Assembly (NCBI RefSeq): GCF_042453785.1
Contig: NC_091677.1
Span: forward strand, 33,277,001-33,341,000
Length of the DNA stretch: 64,000 nt
Reading direction: 5' to 3'
From: Malus domestica
Taxonomy: Eukaryota > Streptophyta > Magnoliopsida > Rosales > Rosaceae
Shown: positions 22,901 through 31,976 of the stretch, one piece after another
Position numbering within the stretch: position 1 is the stretch's first letter
Layout: each line of letters opens with the position of its first letter
The notes under the pieces: model-generated
Seen by the model: the letters and a program-made list of their open reading frames with translations, nothing else
Database searches by the model: none
Told to the model about the DNA's origin: nothing
Translations under genes and position numbers: made by a program

Positions 22901-24174
22901 GTTCCCTTGCCTGTAGCTTGAACCAGATCGCCAGTCCCCATTTTAACTTTGCAGGTAATTGATCTGTCAAGATTTAGTAGCAAAGACTCTTGAGAAGTCA
23001 TGTGGTTGCTGCAGGCACTATCAACAAACCACACGGATCTGTCCTGAGATGTTGATGCTGCGTGACAGGCATAGAACATTGTGCCATTGGTCACACCTTC
23101 CTCTTTTGCATAGTTAGCAACCTGTTTGTCATTGTTACAATCCTTTGCAGTGTGTCCAAATCTGCCACACTTGCCACATTTTGGTTTTCCCTTATACCTA
23201 CAAATGCCAAAATGATATTTATCACAAGTTTGACATTGTGGTTTCATGACACCTTGACTACTGCTTCCTTGTTTGCTTTGAAAAGTGCTTCTATTTCCCC
23301 AACTTCCACCATTTTGATTGTTCCAACTAGAGTTACCATTGCCATTCCAGTTACTGCTTTGTGACCAATTTCTTCCTTTCTTGTTTTGTTGCCATTTATG
23401 GTTCTGTTTACTCTGTGCACCTTTATAACTTCCACTAGTACTACCATGAACACTACCTCCAATCTTTAGACTACTAAATGCCCTCTCAGTACCAGTAACC
23501 TTGTCCCTTTCATCATGCAGGTCTTCCCTTTTATCATAGACTTTAACCGAGGCCAAGACTTCCTCAACCCTTATAACATCCAGATCTCTTGTCTCCTCTA
23601 TTATAGACACTATGGATTTGTATCTTCTATTTAAGCTCATTAATAGCTTCTGCACAATCCTTTTCTCAGGCACATCCTCACCTAGTGATTTCAGATTATT
23701 CACTATCTCAAAAAACCTAGCCAAGTAGTCATCTAAGGGTTCACCATCATGCATTCTCAGATATTCAAACTCAGCTCTAATGGCTTGAAGTTTAACAGCT
23801 CTTACCTTTTTGTCTCCTCTGAACTCTCTTCTCAGAATTTCCCAAGCTCCTTTAGCAGTCTTCTCATTTCTGATGCGAGGGAAGAGCTCATCAGTTATGG
23901 CTCCCTGAATGAGGCTTAACGCCTTGGCGTTTTTTATTCTGTCTTCTTTGGAGATAGTGGGTGCTTCTACTGGAGTGTGCTCAGCCTCACTTCCTTCATC
24001 TACAGAACCTTCTTCCTCCTCGGGAGTCTGCTGCGGCTGTATTCCGAGTTCTATCACATCCCATAGATCATGTGCTATGAGGATTGTTTCCATTTTGACA
24101 GCCCAAAAATCGTAGTTTGCACCATCAAACTGTGGAGTTCGTAAATCTCCACCGGAAGAACTCGATCCCACCAT
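19951..24174 (-). CDS. Copia gag-pol polyprotein, 1407 aa
   Basis: Single uninterrupted ORF in Copia order. An N-terminal UBN2/Copia gag domain (from about residue 14, FDGANYDFW) is followed by a zinc knuckle CGKCGRFGHTAKDC (about 332-345). The aspartic protease has WFVDSACSNHM (about 380), a D-S-A triad instead of the commoner D-S/T-G. The integrase region has GAG-pre-integrase HKRLGHLS, HTDVCGP (about 577), FIDDYSR and PQQNGVAERRN. Reverse transcriptase carries YVDDIVYTG (about 1084). RNase H carries DADWAGS (about 1247) and AEAEYVSA. The C-terminal tail ADIFTKALP is typical of Copia. gag and pol are fused in one frame, as usual in this superfamily. The stop is 13 bp inside the 3' LTR, so the last codons are LTR-encoded. 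No inactivating lesion was seen. Confidence 0.95.
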   Translation of the reverse strand: MVGSSSSGGDLRTPQFDGANYDFWAVKMETILIAHDLWDVIELGIQPQQTPEEEEGSVDEGSEAEHTPVEAPTISKEDRIKNAKALSLIQGAITDELFPRIRNEKTAKGAWEILRREFRGDKKVRAVKLQAIRAEFEYLRMHDGEPLDDYLARFFEIVNNLKSLGEDVPEKRIVQKLLMSLNRRYKSIVSIIEETRDLDVIRVEEVLASVKVYDKREDLHDERDKVTGTERAFSSLKIGGSVHGSTSGSYKGAQSKQNHKWQQNKKGRNWSQSSNWNGNGNSSWNNQNGGSWGNRSTFQSKQGSSSQGVMKPQCQTCDKYHFGICRYKGKPKCGKCGRFGHTAKDCNNDKQVANYAKEEGVTNGTMFYACHAASTSQDRSVWFVDSACSNHMTSQESLLLNLDRSITCKVKMGTGDLVQATGKGTLVVDTKHGKRYINEVLLVPGLDENLLSVGQMMEHGYYVLFGGNMAIIFDDSNLENVVAKVTMAGNRCFPLSLESINPVAKRASIEEGSWIWHKRLGHLSFDNLKKLQREGMVLGLPELSEMNEICESCIAGKMHREPFDKEKAWRASHPLELVHTDVCGPMQNESIGGNRYFITFIDDYSRMCWVYFLRNKSDVFNVFKKFKAFVELQSGFKIKKLRSDMGGEYTSHEFLDFCSNTGMERQLTVAYSPQQNGVAERRNRTIGEMARSMMAEKNIPVVFWAEAVGAAVYLQNRCPTTSVKGKTPFEAFTGRKPGIKHLRMFGCICYTHIPSQLRKKFDEKARKGIFMGYGSCEKGYRVYDLQSKKIILSRSVVFNEDQCWSWEYRQVETPVMSLVFENQTHGGDVQESPNETQVETAQSSQPSSSPTSASTSRSESLSQNSTPSSTPVKLRSLEEIYARCHMSFVEPEDYQEAAQDQAWQEAMNAEIDMIEKNDTWQLVDRPTDKPVIGVRWVFKTKLNLDGTVQKHKARLVAKGYAQKPGIDYNETFAPVARLDTIRTLIALAAQKGWKLFQLDVKSAFLNGILEEEVYIEQPEGFEVKNACHKVYKLRKALYGLKQAPRAWYSEIDAYLTSCNFIRSTSEATLYTKSDEEGGILIVSIYVDDIVYTGSSKTLLSEFKMEMMQKYEMSDLGLLHHFLGMGILQTENGVFIHQSKYAKSLLVRFGLEDCKPVSIPLPTGEKLKKVDGSELADETMYRKIVGSLLYLTATRPDLMYAASLLSRFMNGPTKKHFGVARRVLRYVQGTLSYGIEYAKDSDAILVGFCDADWAGSEDDCRSTSGYAFSFGSGIFSWASVKQNTVALSTAEAEYVSAAEATAQAIWLRFVLDDFGEMQADATPLFCDNMSAISMVKNPVFHQKTRHINRKFHFIREALQEGVINVKFCRSEEQLADIFTKALPKDRFNYLRMKLGVKPVSSLGEAVEN
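19964..19974 (-). other. Polypurine tract of the Copia element
   Basis: The minus strand reads TTAGGAGAGGC directly before the 3' LTR. It is short, and it doubles as codons near the C-terminus of the polyprotein (LGEA). Confidence 0.55.
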
Positions 24175-24292
24175 TTCTTAGTGAGTATCAGTGAATCAAC
24201 CAACAAAGGAACCACCTTTAAGATTTTCTGGGTTTCCTTCGGAGCTAGATCTCACCCACAGTATCACGCCCTTCTTCGGAATCAGACCAAGA

Positions 24293-24304
24293 GCTCTGAT
24301 ACCA
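24293..24304 (-). other. Primer binding site, initiator tRNA-Met
   Basis: The minus strand reads TGGTATCAGAGC immediately next to the 5' LTR, with no spacer. This is the standard plant initiator-Met tRNA primer site. Confidence 0.9.
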
Positions 24305-24790
24305 TGTTTGAAATGGTACCAGGCATATTGTTTTTTGTTGATAAAGATTGAAACTTGAATAAAGGTTTGACGAAATTTTGTGTTTGTTTTGGCTCGAGAG
24401 AAAACAGAAGAGCAAGAGTCACTTTGTATATTTTCTTGATATCCAAAAAACAAATTACAAAGACTATATCTTTTTGTTTCACAGCCGGTCTAAAAACCAG
24501 AGACTACATCTAGAGGCCTAGTACTCTTCTCCGATCATAAATGGTTATCAGAGGATATCATCCATCCACTTGGAGGAAGATGAGAATGCTCAGTACAAAT
24601 AAAAGATTAAACACCAGCTGTAATCTTTCTAAAAACAGGGGAAGAAACTAGCTGTTGAAAATTAAAAAGCTCCTTCTAATTTTAGTAAGGTCTTCATTTC
24701 TTCACACTTTCCTGCTTCCTTTTGACTTCATCTGCAGGATTACCTTCTGCAGGATACCTCTAAAGCAAGGAGGCAGCTTAATTCTCAACA
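24305..24790 (-). repeat. 5' LTR of the Copia element
   Basis: 486-bp direct repeat of 19478-19963 with about three substitutions. It is followed by the TATAT target duplication and then by the last recognisable RecA exon. Confidence 0.95.
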
Positions 24791-24919
24791 TATATTTGGT
24801 CTAATTTCTCAGATTTTATTTTTTTATTTTTTATTTTTATCAAAAAGTTAGGACAAGGAAGAGACAAAGCATTGCAGTACTTAAGAGAGAACCCTCTTCT
24901 TCTTGATGAAATAGAGAAG

Positions 24920-27699
24920 GTGGTCTTTCTGATTTCTCATATTAACTGAAACTTGATGCTATACTCCAGATTTTTTACTTAATCAATACATTGTTTCTGG
25001 TTGTGTATTTCGAGTGGTCAAGTAACCTGCATTGTTTGGACGGTATACTTTGCTTCGTTTTCGTTCAGTATGTGAAAGGAATAAAATGAAAATGTGGTTA
25101 TCATATGCCGTCAATACTGTGAATTATGAATTTATGAACATAATATGATGGTCGAGTTCAACATATTAATGTATGTAACAAGACAAGAGGCAAGTCCTAT
25201 CCCTAATTCATCATACTATGTTTTCAAATAGTCACAAAAATTTATTGAGGAAAGTTGGTGCTATTATCTGTTTTGAGGGGAACTAGGAGTAAATGTACAA
25301 AACCTCAATGTTCATACGTTTTAATGAAATATTCAATGTTGTCTTTGCGTGAATTTCATAGTTATCTTTGAAGGTGGGATATGAAATGGAGTGTGCTGTC
25401 TTTTAGGAAGAAACTCAACAGTTCTTAAACGTACATGCAGATAGTTCGCTCCATGATGATAGATGGAACCGGACAAGTAGGCTCATTTCAGACAAGTAAC
25501 TTGCCAATTCCCCAACACAAAGAAGAGGATTTCGAAGATATCCAATGAGGAGAAAGGGATTCGGTGTTTTCACTGTTTTCTGTTCTGGATCAAGGTAAAA
25601 GAAGTTTCGGATATTGCAAAGGAACAGCATCAATTTGCTCCACTCTCTCCGCATCAAATGCAAGACCGGGGATTTTGACAAGTTGACATCAGTTCAGTTC
25701 CAGACCAAAAATGTTGGCAGACATAAAGGAAGTATACTCCTTTTGTAATTTTGTGAGAACATAAATTTATGGGGTAGGAGGAGATGTGGGTCGGGCGATG
25801 GGTCGTCTTTCGAACTAACAGGCTTATTTGCCAATTTGAGTTGTTATTTCGTTGGTATGATATCATTCATCAAGTATTTGCTTTCACGTTCACATAAAGC
25901 ATGCGTTTGATAGATGACGTGACAAATGTAGACTCCACATATTTGTTTACGTGGCTATCAAATTTGTCACATCATCATTTAACAGTTAAATTGACAGAAA
26001 ATTTAATGCAGGTTTGAAATTTCAATGGATTTGTAAGTTGATGTATGACATTACAATATTCAAAAGATGAGATTTGAGTTTTTTGTATGACCTAAAGTTG
26101 AGGTGGTAAAATGTAATTTGCCCATCTTTTTTCTTAATCATTTTCAAACTTTCGATTTCCTTGACGCCTAATTAGGTATTGGTAATGACTCAAATCGTCA
26201 TAAAACTGTCAAAGTATACAGTTCATCGAGTTCCAACGTTTCCATTAGCATTTGAATCGAGGTTCGACACTGATGAATAAATTTGTTTAATATAAAAATA
26301 AGCTTGGTAAATGATAGGAGCGGACTGTTCGCTAATTGCATGAGTTACTATAAGCAAGCAAGTTGCGGTTCAACCCCCTCTCCCCCTCATGCAAGTAGCG
26401 GACTGTCCAGTGTCCTGGTTGATATGGCCTTTCTTTTTAACCTACTACATCTCGGGTTCAACCCTCTCTTTCCCTCCTCCCTTAGCATAACTTAAAGTCG
26501 TAGTATCGAACAACTTTCAAAACAAAACAATTTGATTAGTGCTAAACAGCGGCCAACAGTTTTAGTTGTCGAACCTCGGTCACTAAATGATGAAGCTGCT
26601 TATAACTTATTATTGAGCGCGAGTTAGTACTTTGGATTCGGATTAGAGTTTTAATTTTAAGAATTACTGATGAAAATCAATAAGAAATTGATAAGCTTGG
26701 TGTCTGAAGAAAGGACGAGTACGTTGCTCCTTGGATTTGATTACGCTAAGAGAGGAATGAGGGAGATGACCGTTGCAACTCCACTCGCGTCTATTACATG
26801 AGTCAACTCACGTGTACATTTTAATCCACTAAGTTGCTATAACAGCGGGCATCAATCTAGCCTATGAGCTAGTTCTAATCCTAGCCGGCCATTACAACAA
26901 GAATAAAAACATGACGCACTGATAGGGAGCTCAAGGAAGGGAGCAGTTCCTGCTTGGAAACGTTGCATGAAATAAATAAAAACCATGAACAACAACAAGA
27001 AGAAAAAACCTCAATTCCGTAGCGTAGAAGAAATCTCCACAAAGCTTATATCTCAACACGTCATCCACTCAGAAAATTACTTTTTTATCAATTGTTATAC
27101 ACAACCATGTTTCTATCTTTGTCATTGCGTCTTTATAACGTGACACACTAGCATGTATATTTGGCGGCTCCGTAAACGGTTTCAAAATATATATATAACC
27201 TTGATTGACGCGTGTTTTTCGGCACTTATGTAACTAGTAATTCATAAGAAAATGATAATTTTGGGAAATATATCGAGTGAAACTATGAAATTTAATGATG
27301 TTTATCCTTATAAAAAAAAAGAAAAGAAAAAAAAATCCGTTTCTCCATAAAGGTTAAACTTGTTCATAATGGTGGTCTGAGGGGATCTGAACGTGCAGCC
27401 AAGACTCTACTGTCTTCGCCATTTGGCGGGAAAGTTAGGAAAGTAATGTGTCTTCTATATTTGTTTGAAATACCTTCTGCACTTTTGGTAATTTGCTTCA
27501 TAGAGCACAGAGCCCCCTCGATTCTCGTGGATCTCATCTTCTAATTTAGCAGTGAATTGGGCTTAGTTCATTACTCATTTGGTAATTTGTGTCAATTTGG
27601 TATTAATTTCATATCCTTATTTGGATTTGACCAGCCTAAGAAATTCATGTATTTTATCTGCATATTGTTTGGATGGCATCTGTAAATTAATTTTCACAC
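24920..27699. other. Intergenic DNA between RecA remnant and HD-ZIP IV gene 1
   Basis: About 2.8 kb with no supported gene. A 64-bp hairpin at 25913-25976 pairs GATGACGTGACAAAT with ATTTGTCACATCATC. Two 'ggttcaaccc'-type B-box-like motifs (about 26368 and 26455) hint at old SINE or tRNA-like fragments. ORFs of 70-88 codons here do not resemble known proteins. Confidence 0.5.
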
Positions 27700-27707
27700 T
27701 ATATATG
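27700..27707 (+). promoter_or_regulatory. TATA-like box of HD-ZIP IV gene 1
   Basis: TATATATG-type element in 'cactatatatgtg', about 95 nt upstream of the ATG. The corresponding element is kept in the second paralogue at 33695, which supports both. Confidence 0.45.
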
Positions 27708-27801
27708 TGTATGTATGTGTTTGGGTGTGTATCTCTTCTTTGCTCTCAGAAAGAAAAGCTTTTGCTTTGTGTGATTTTGTGTGTGCTTAGTGTGGTAGAG
27801 A

Positions 27802-30800
27802 ATGGAGCTTCAGGGAAATGGTGGAGCTTCAGGTGATGGACGTGAAGCATCGAATTCCCGCAGAGGCAACAAGAATTATTATCGTCATACTACGGAGCAG
27901 ATACGACGACTTGAAGAGTAAGAAACAACCTCCAATTAATTTATCTTCTGAATGTTGTTGAATGACCAATACATGATTGTTCCTTACGTCGATATCATCT
28001 GATCTGTTCCTCCGAAAACCAAAAAAAGAAGAAATACTTACGTCGATATCATCTTTTTCATGAATTAAATGCTCACTTCGAAATCAGTTAATTAGAGACT
28101 TTTCTTTTTCAAGCAGCCATAAAATTTGCTACAGATCCCAGATCAATGCTTGTTTGAAATGTCTTGGACTTGTTTTGTATATTTTAATTTTTCGTACATA
28201 GACTAATCTGCAAGTAAGAGGTCGCACTTGGTGCGATGACAAGTGTCTTCGTCCATGAGCGGTAGGTCTTGGGTTCGAGACTTGGGAGCAGCCTCTCCAT
28301 AAATGAGGGTAAGGCTAGCCGACATTCACCTCTCCTAGACCCTGCGTAAAGCGGAAGCCTTGTGCACTGGGTACGACCTTTTTTTAGACTAATCTGCAAG
28401 TAATTCTTTGTCTTATACCTTTTGCTTCAAGCTGCCAAAAGTTGTAATTGACTGCATATTGTTCTTTTATGGTTAACAGTTCAATTATCCATTGAATTTT
28501 GATGTTTTTTGACAGTAGATATTACGCCTTGATCTTTGTTTTTCTCCAATTTGATGTGGCTTTTTCTCTGCAAAAATTAAAACACGGGGTTCTCTTGGAT
28601 GTAGATTTTTCAAGTACTGCTCTCACCCAGATGACAACCAACGTCAACAGCTGAGCCGGGAGTTAAGGCTTGAGCCAAGACAAATCAAGTTCTGGTTCCA
28701 AAACAAAAGAACGCAGACCCAGGTCTTCCATTTTTCCTACTCTAACGACTTGGATGTTTAGATCTTATATTTTATATTGCATATATAACATGCTTGGTAA
28801 TTTTTAGGCTCAAAATGAGAGCGCAGACAACACTGTTCTTCGTAAAGACAATGAAAGGATTCAATGGGAAAACTATGCAATCATAAAGGCCTTAAAGAGT
28901 GTCCTTTGCCCAACTTGCGGTGGTCCACCATTTGGAGAAGAAGCTCGGCAGCTAAGTCTGCAGAGACTTCAGCTGGAAAATGCCTATTTGAAAGAAGAGG
29001 CAAGTATTTGGAATGTACATAATCTCTCATCCGTAGATTCGATCATTCTTAAAGATCTCTATTGTTAATTATTGTTGATTGTGTTTATATATGGATTCGC
29101 TTTAATGATGTCTTGCAGCATGATAAGGTAGCCAGCCTTCTTTCCAAATACATAGGGAAACCACCATCACAAATTGAATCTCTGGCGTCTGTAGTTGGAT
29201 CGACGCTGGATTTATCATGTTCCACCAACCAAGGGATTATCGGAAGTCCGCCCCTTAATCTCAATCTTACCAGCCCTGCATTAGCTTACCAAATACAAGA
29301 AATCCCTGAAAGGGAAAAGACACTCATGGCGAACATTGCTGCCAGTGCTATGGAAGAACTGGTCTCACTTTTTCAGATTGGCGAGCCTTTGTGGGTCAAA
29401 TCCACAGCTGATGGGCGATATTTTCTCAACCGTGACGACTATGATAAGTTATTTCCTAAAGCCAATCAATTCAAAACCTCTGGTGCGTGTGTTGAGTCTT
29501 CGAAAGATTCAGGAGTAGTGGCCATTAATGCAGCAACCTTGGTTGACATGTTCTTAGACTCTGTTAGTTCTATAACTCATTCTTTCATTATTTCCCAATA
29601 TATACTGAGAAAGTAATATTACATTGCTGGAATGATCAAAGAAGGTCAAGAAAAACGATTTATTTTTGCAGAATAAATGGGAAGAACTCTTTCCCACAAT
29701 CGTTACGAAAGCAAAGACAATTGAAGTACTTGAAAGTGGAATGATGAAAAACCGGAGTGGTTGCCTACTGCTGGTACATATGAAAGCCAATGCGTTGTTG
29801 AGTTAATTAATTATTTTCCTATAGTTTGTCACAAATACTTATACGAATCAATTTCTTTAATGCAGATGTATGAACAAATGCACATTCTCTCACCTTTGGT
29901 GGCACCACGGGATTTCTACTTTCTTCGTTATTGTCAGCAGATTGAGCTAGGCACATGGGTCATTGTTGATGTTTCCCACAACTTCCCCAAAGGAAGTTCT
30001 TCAAATCAATCACAATCTTGGAGGCTTCCTTCGGGGTGTATGATCAAAGATATTTCATGCGGCTGCTCCAGGGTGAGTAGCTTCATCTCTTTAGCATAAG
30101 CATTTATAATTGGATCTGCAGGCTTACTATTACTGAGAATACGTTTGTCAAGCCAACGGGAAAAACCAAGAGAATACCTCACATTTCCAATTTCTTTAGT
30201 TTAATACATTTTTAACAATCTTGCTCTTGTCATGCAGCAACATTTATACTTTCCCATCAATTATCAATGTTGTTCAGGCTCCGTCGACATCACAATTATT
30301 TACTTTTCACAATCGCTATCTTCATGACATTACATGCTTCATCCGATACACATTCTTATATGATATTCCTAATTTTAAAGAATTGTTTCATAAATATTGA
30401 CTGCAATAATCGTAGGTAACTTGGATTGAGCATGTGGAGGTTGATAAACAAGCCCATCGGCTCTACAGAGATCTTATATGTAGAAATGTTGCATATGGAG
30501 CTGAGAGATGGATCGTTACTCTTAAGAGGATGTGTGAGAGATTGGATTGCTTGATGGTCGAAGTTGAAACTACCTGTGAGTTTGGAGGAGGCAAGTCTTC
30601 CTTAATTCCCTTTTAGAAAATAATACATTGATATTTGCCAAAATGGAAAAGAAAACTCTCTAATGTTAAGTAATCCTTTATTGTTCCCTTTTTTTGTCCG
30701 GATCATTTTGTAACGCTTTTGGATTTTGATGAGCCTTATTTCCATTGTTTAGTGGTTATTTCGTCAGAAGGCAAGAGGAGTGTAATGAAGCTCTCTCAGA

Positions 30801-31776
30801 GAATGGTGAAGAACTTCTGTGGAATGCTGAGCATGGCAGGTAAAATTGACTTCCCTCAGTCGTCCGAAGTGAACAATAGTGGGGTTCGAGTCTCTGTTCG
30901 TAAGAGCACAGAAACAGGACAGCCCCATGGCATGATTGTCAGCATTGCTACTTCTCTTTGGCTTCCTCTACCGTCCCAAACCGTCTTTAGCTTCTTCAGA
31001 GATGAGAGAAATAGAGTTCAGGTTTTTACCTAACAAAAAGATCCCTACTCATTTTGTTTTTATCTTCATTCCAAATAATTAGAGGTTGAAATGTGATATG
31101 ATTGATACCTTAATTTGATTTCTCTTTCAGTGGGATGTTCTGTCAAATGGAAATCCAGTGCATGAGATTGCAAACATTCCAACCGGAACGCATCCCGGAA
31201 ACTGTATATCTGTCATTCGGGTAGTTTCATTTCCTTCTTCCATTTTTTCTTCTTTCCGAAATATATTATTCCGGAAATATGGGGAAACTAAAGTTGAACT
31301 GATGCTACTTCAAATGCTAGAAGGATGAGAAAAATATTTTTACCTATGCTTTTGGCTTTATAAAGAGTTCAGTTTGATTTATTTCAATGGTTTCTGTGGA
31401 GCAGCCTTTCACCCCTACCGAGAATAACATGCTGATGCTTCAAGAGAGCTACACGGACCCTTTGGGATCCTTAGTCGTATATGCTCCAGTCGACATGCCA
31501 GCTCTTAACGTAGCAGTAAGTGGCAAGGACTCTTCCAACATACCTATCCTCCCATCGGGGTTTGTGATATCGGGCGATGGTCGTGCTGAAATAACTGGGG
31601 ATTCAGGACATTCCAAGGAAGGTGGTTCACTTCTTACAGTGGCCTTCCAGATATTGGTTTCCAGTCCCTCAACTTCAAAGCAGATGAACATGGAGTCGGT
31701 GGCAACTGTCAACGCTCTCATCAGTTCCACCGTTCAAAAAATCAAAGTTGCTCTCAACTGCTCGAGCTTGGATTAA
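27802..31776 (+). CDS. HD-ZIP class IV homeodomain-START transcription factor 1 (HDG11-like)
   Basis: Epidermis-type transcription factor of the GLABRA2/HDG family. Ten exons: 27802-27917, 28605-28722, 28808-28999, 29119-29562, 29672-29773, 29866-30072, 30416-30590, 30753-31021, 31131-31220, 31405-31776. They sum to 2085 nt, 694 aa. The homeodomain ends with WFQNKR (69-74), followed by a zipper-loop-zipper with CPTC (112-115) and [14 protein letters not shown] domain begins near residue 206, and a START-associated region includes [19 protein letters not shown] and SQRMVKNFC. Family members bind L1-box-like sites as dimers. Introns 3 and 7 start with GC (gcaagt at 29000 and at 30591). The tandem copy has GT at both positions, and only GC donors preserve the frame. 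It forms a head-to-tail pair with 33800-37134. HDG11 similarity is from memory; it could be a close paralogue. Confidence 0.93.
28199..28403 (+). mobile_element. tRNA-derived SINE (Au-like) with 19-bp target duplication
   Basis: Body 28218-28384. It starts gaggtcgcacttggtgcgatg, has a pol III B box in ggttcgagactt, and ends in a run of T after 'gggtacgacc'. It is flanked by identical tagactaatctgcaagtaa at 28199-28217 and 28385-28403. Inserted in intron 1 of HD-ZIP gene 1. The sequence resembles Au-type plant SINEs as I recall them. Confidence 0.88.
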
Positions 31777-31909
31777 CCTATTTGCGGTGGAATTGTAATT
31801 CTTATGCTAAGAATAAAACTAGTTTCGTTGGAGAAGGTTGTGAATTCAATCTTTGTGACTGTTTTAAGACCCCGTTTGAATTTCTTGTTGAATAATTGGC
31901 TATGTATAA

Positions 31910-31971
31910 GCTCCTATTTTAGTTATTTTTTTTGCTTAAGGCTGCTATTTTAGTTATTTTTTTTGCATAAG
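31910..31971. repeat. 31-bp tandem duplication downstream of HD-ZIP gene 1
   Basis: Two head-to-tail 31-bp units (gctcctattttagttatt... then gctgctattttagttatt...) differing at two positions, probably within the 3' UTR or terminator region. Confidence 0.75.
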
Positions 31972-31976
31972 CTTTG

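Larger units (their letters stand above)
19473..24795 (-). mobile_element. Full-length Ty1/Copia LTR retrotransposon
   Basis: Complete element in minus orientation: 5' LTR 24305-24790, primer binding site 24293-24304, one long gag-pol ORF 24174-19951, short purine tract at 19964-19974 and 3' LTR 19478-19963. Both LTRs are 486 bp with TG...CA ends and differ at only about three positions (near 19674 and 19788). A perfect 5-bp duplication TATAT flanks it (19473-19477, 24791-24795). The element is inserted in an intron of the RecA remnant. The intact ORF and LTR identity of about 99.4% imply a very recent insertion that may still be competent. Confidence 0.95.
16540..24919 (+). pseudogene. RECA3: Mitochondrial-type RecA (RECA3-like) pseudogene
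   Basis: Bacterial-type recombinase of plant organelles, here in fragments. Recognisable exons: 16540-16631 (...[11 protein letters not shown]), 16707-16782 ([19 protein letters not shown]), 18347-18476 ([19 protein letters not shown]), 18573-18620 ([15 protein letters not shown]), 19050-19154 ([20 protein letters not shown]), 19253-19309 (KGDEEIGVRVRVRVQKSK) and 24845-24919 (LGQGRDKALQYLRENP). Missing from the expected order are the N-terminus, the Walker A exon (GPESSGKT class) that should precede 18347, the start of the exon at 18573 with an apparent 1-nt loss, the loop-L2 segment before 19050, and the segment between 19309 and 24845. Without Walker A it cannot be an active ATPase. An L22 retrocopy (17682-18287) and a Copia element (19473-24795) sit in its introns. 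Family membership is certain; the RECA3 subgroup is from memory of the eukaryotic paralogues. Confidence 0.85.

Noticed and set aside
28218-28290. Functional tRNA gene
   Set aside because: The A/B-box pattern is present but no cloverleaf with acceptor stem can be built. The 3' T-run and 19-bp duplication show a SINE.
28184-28399. 71-codon minus-strand ORF
   Set aside because: It lies wholly within the SINE.
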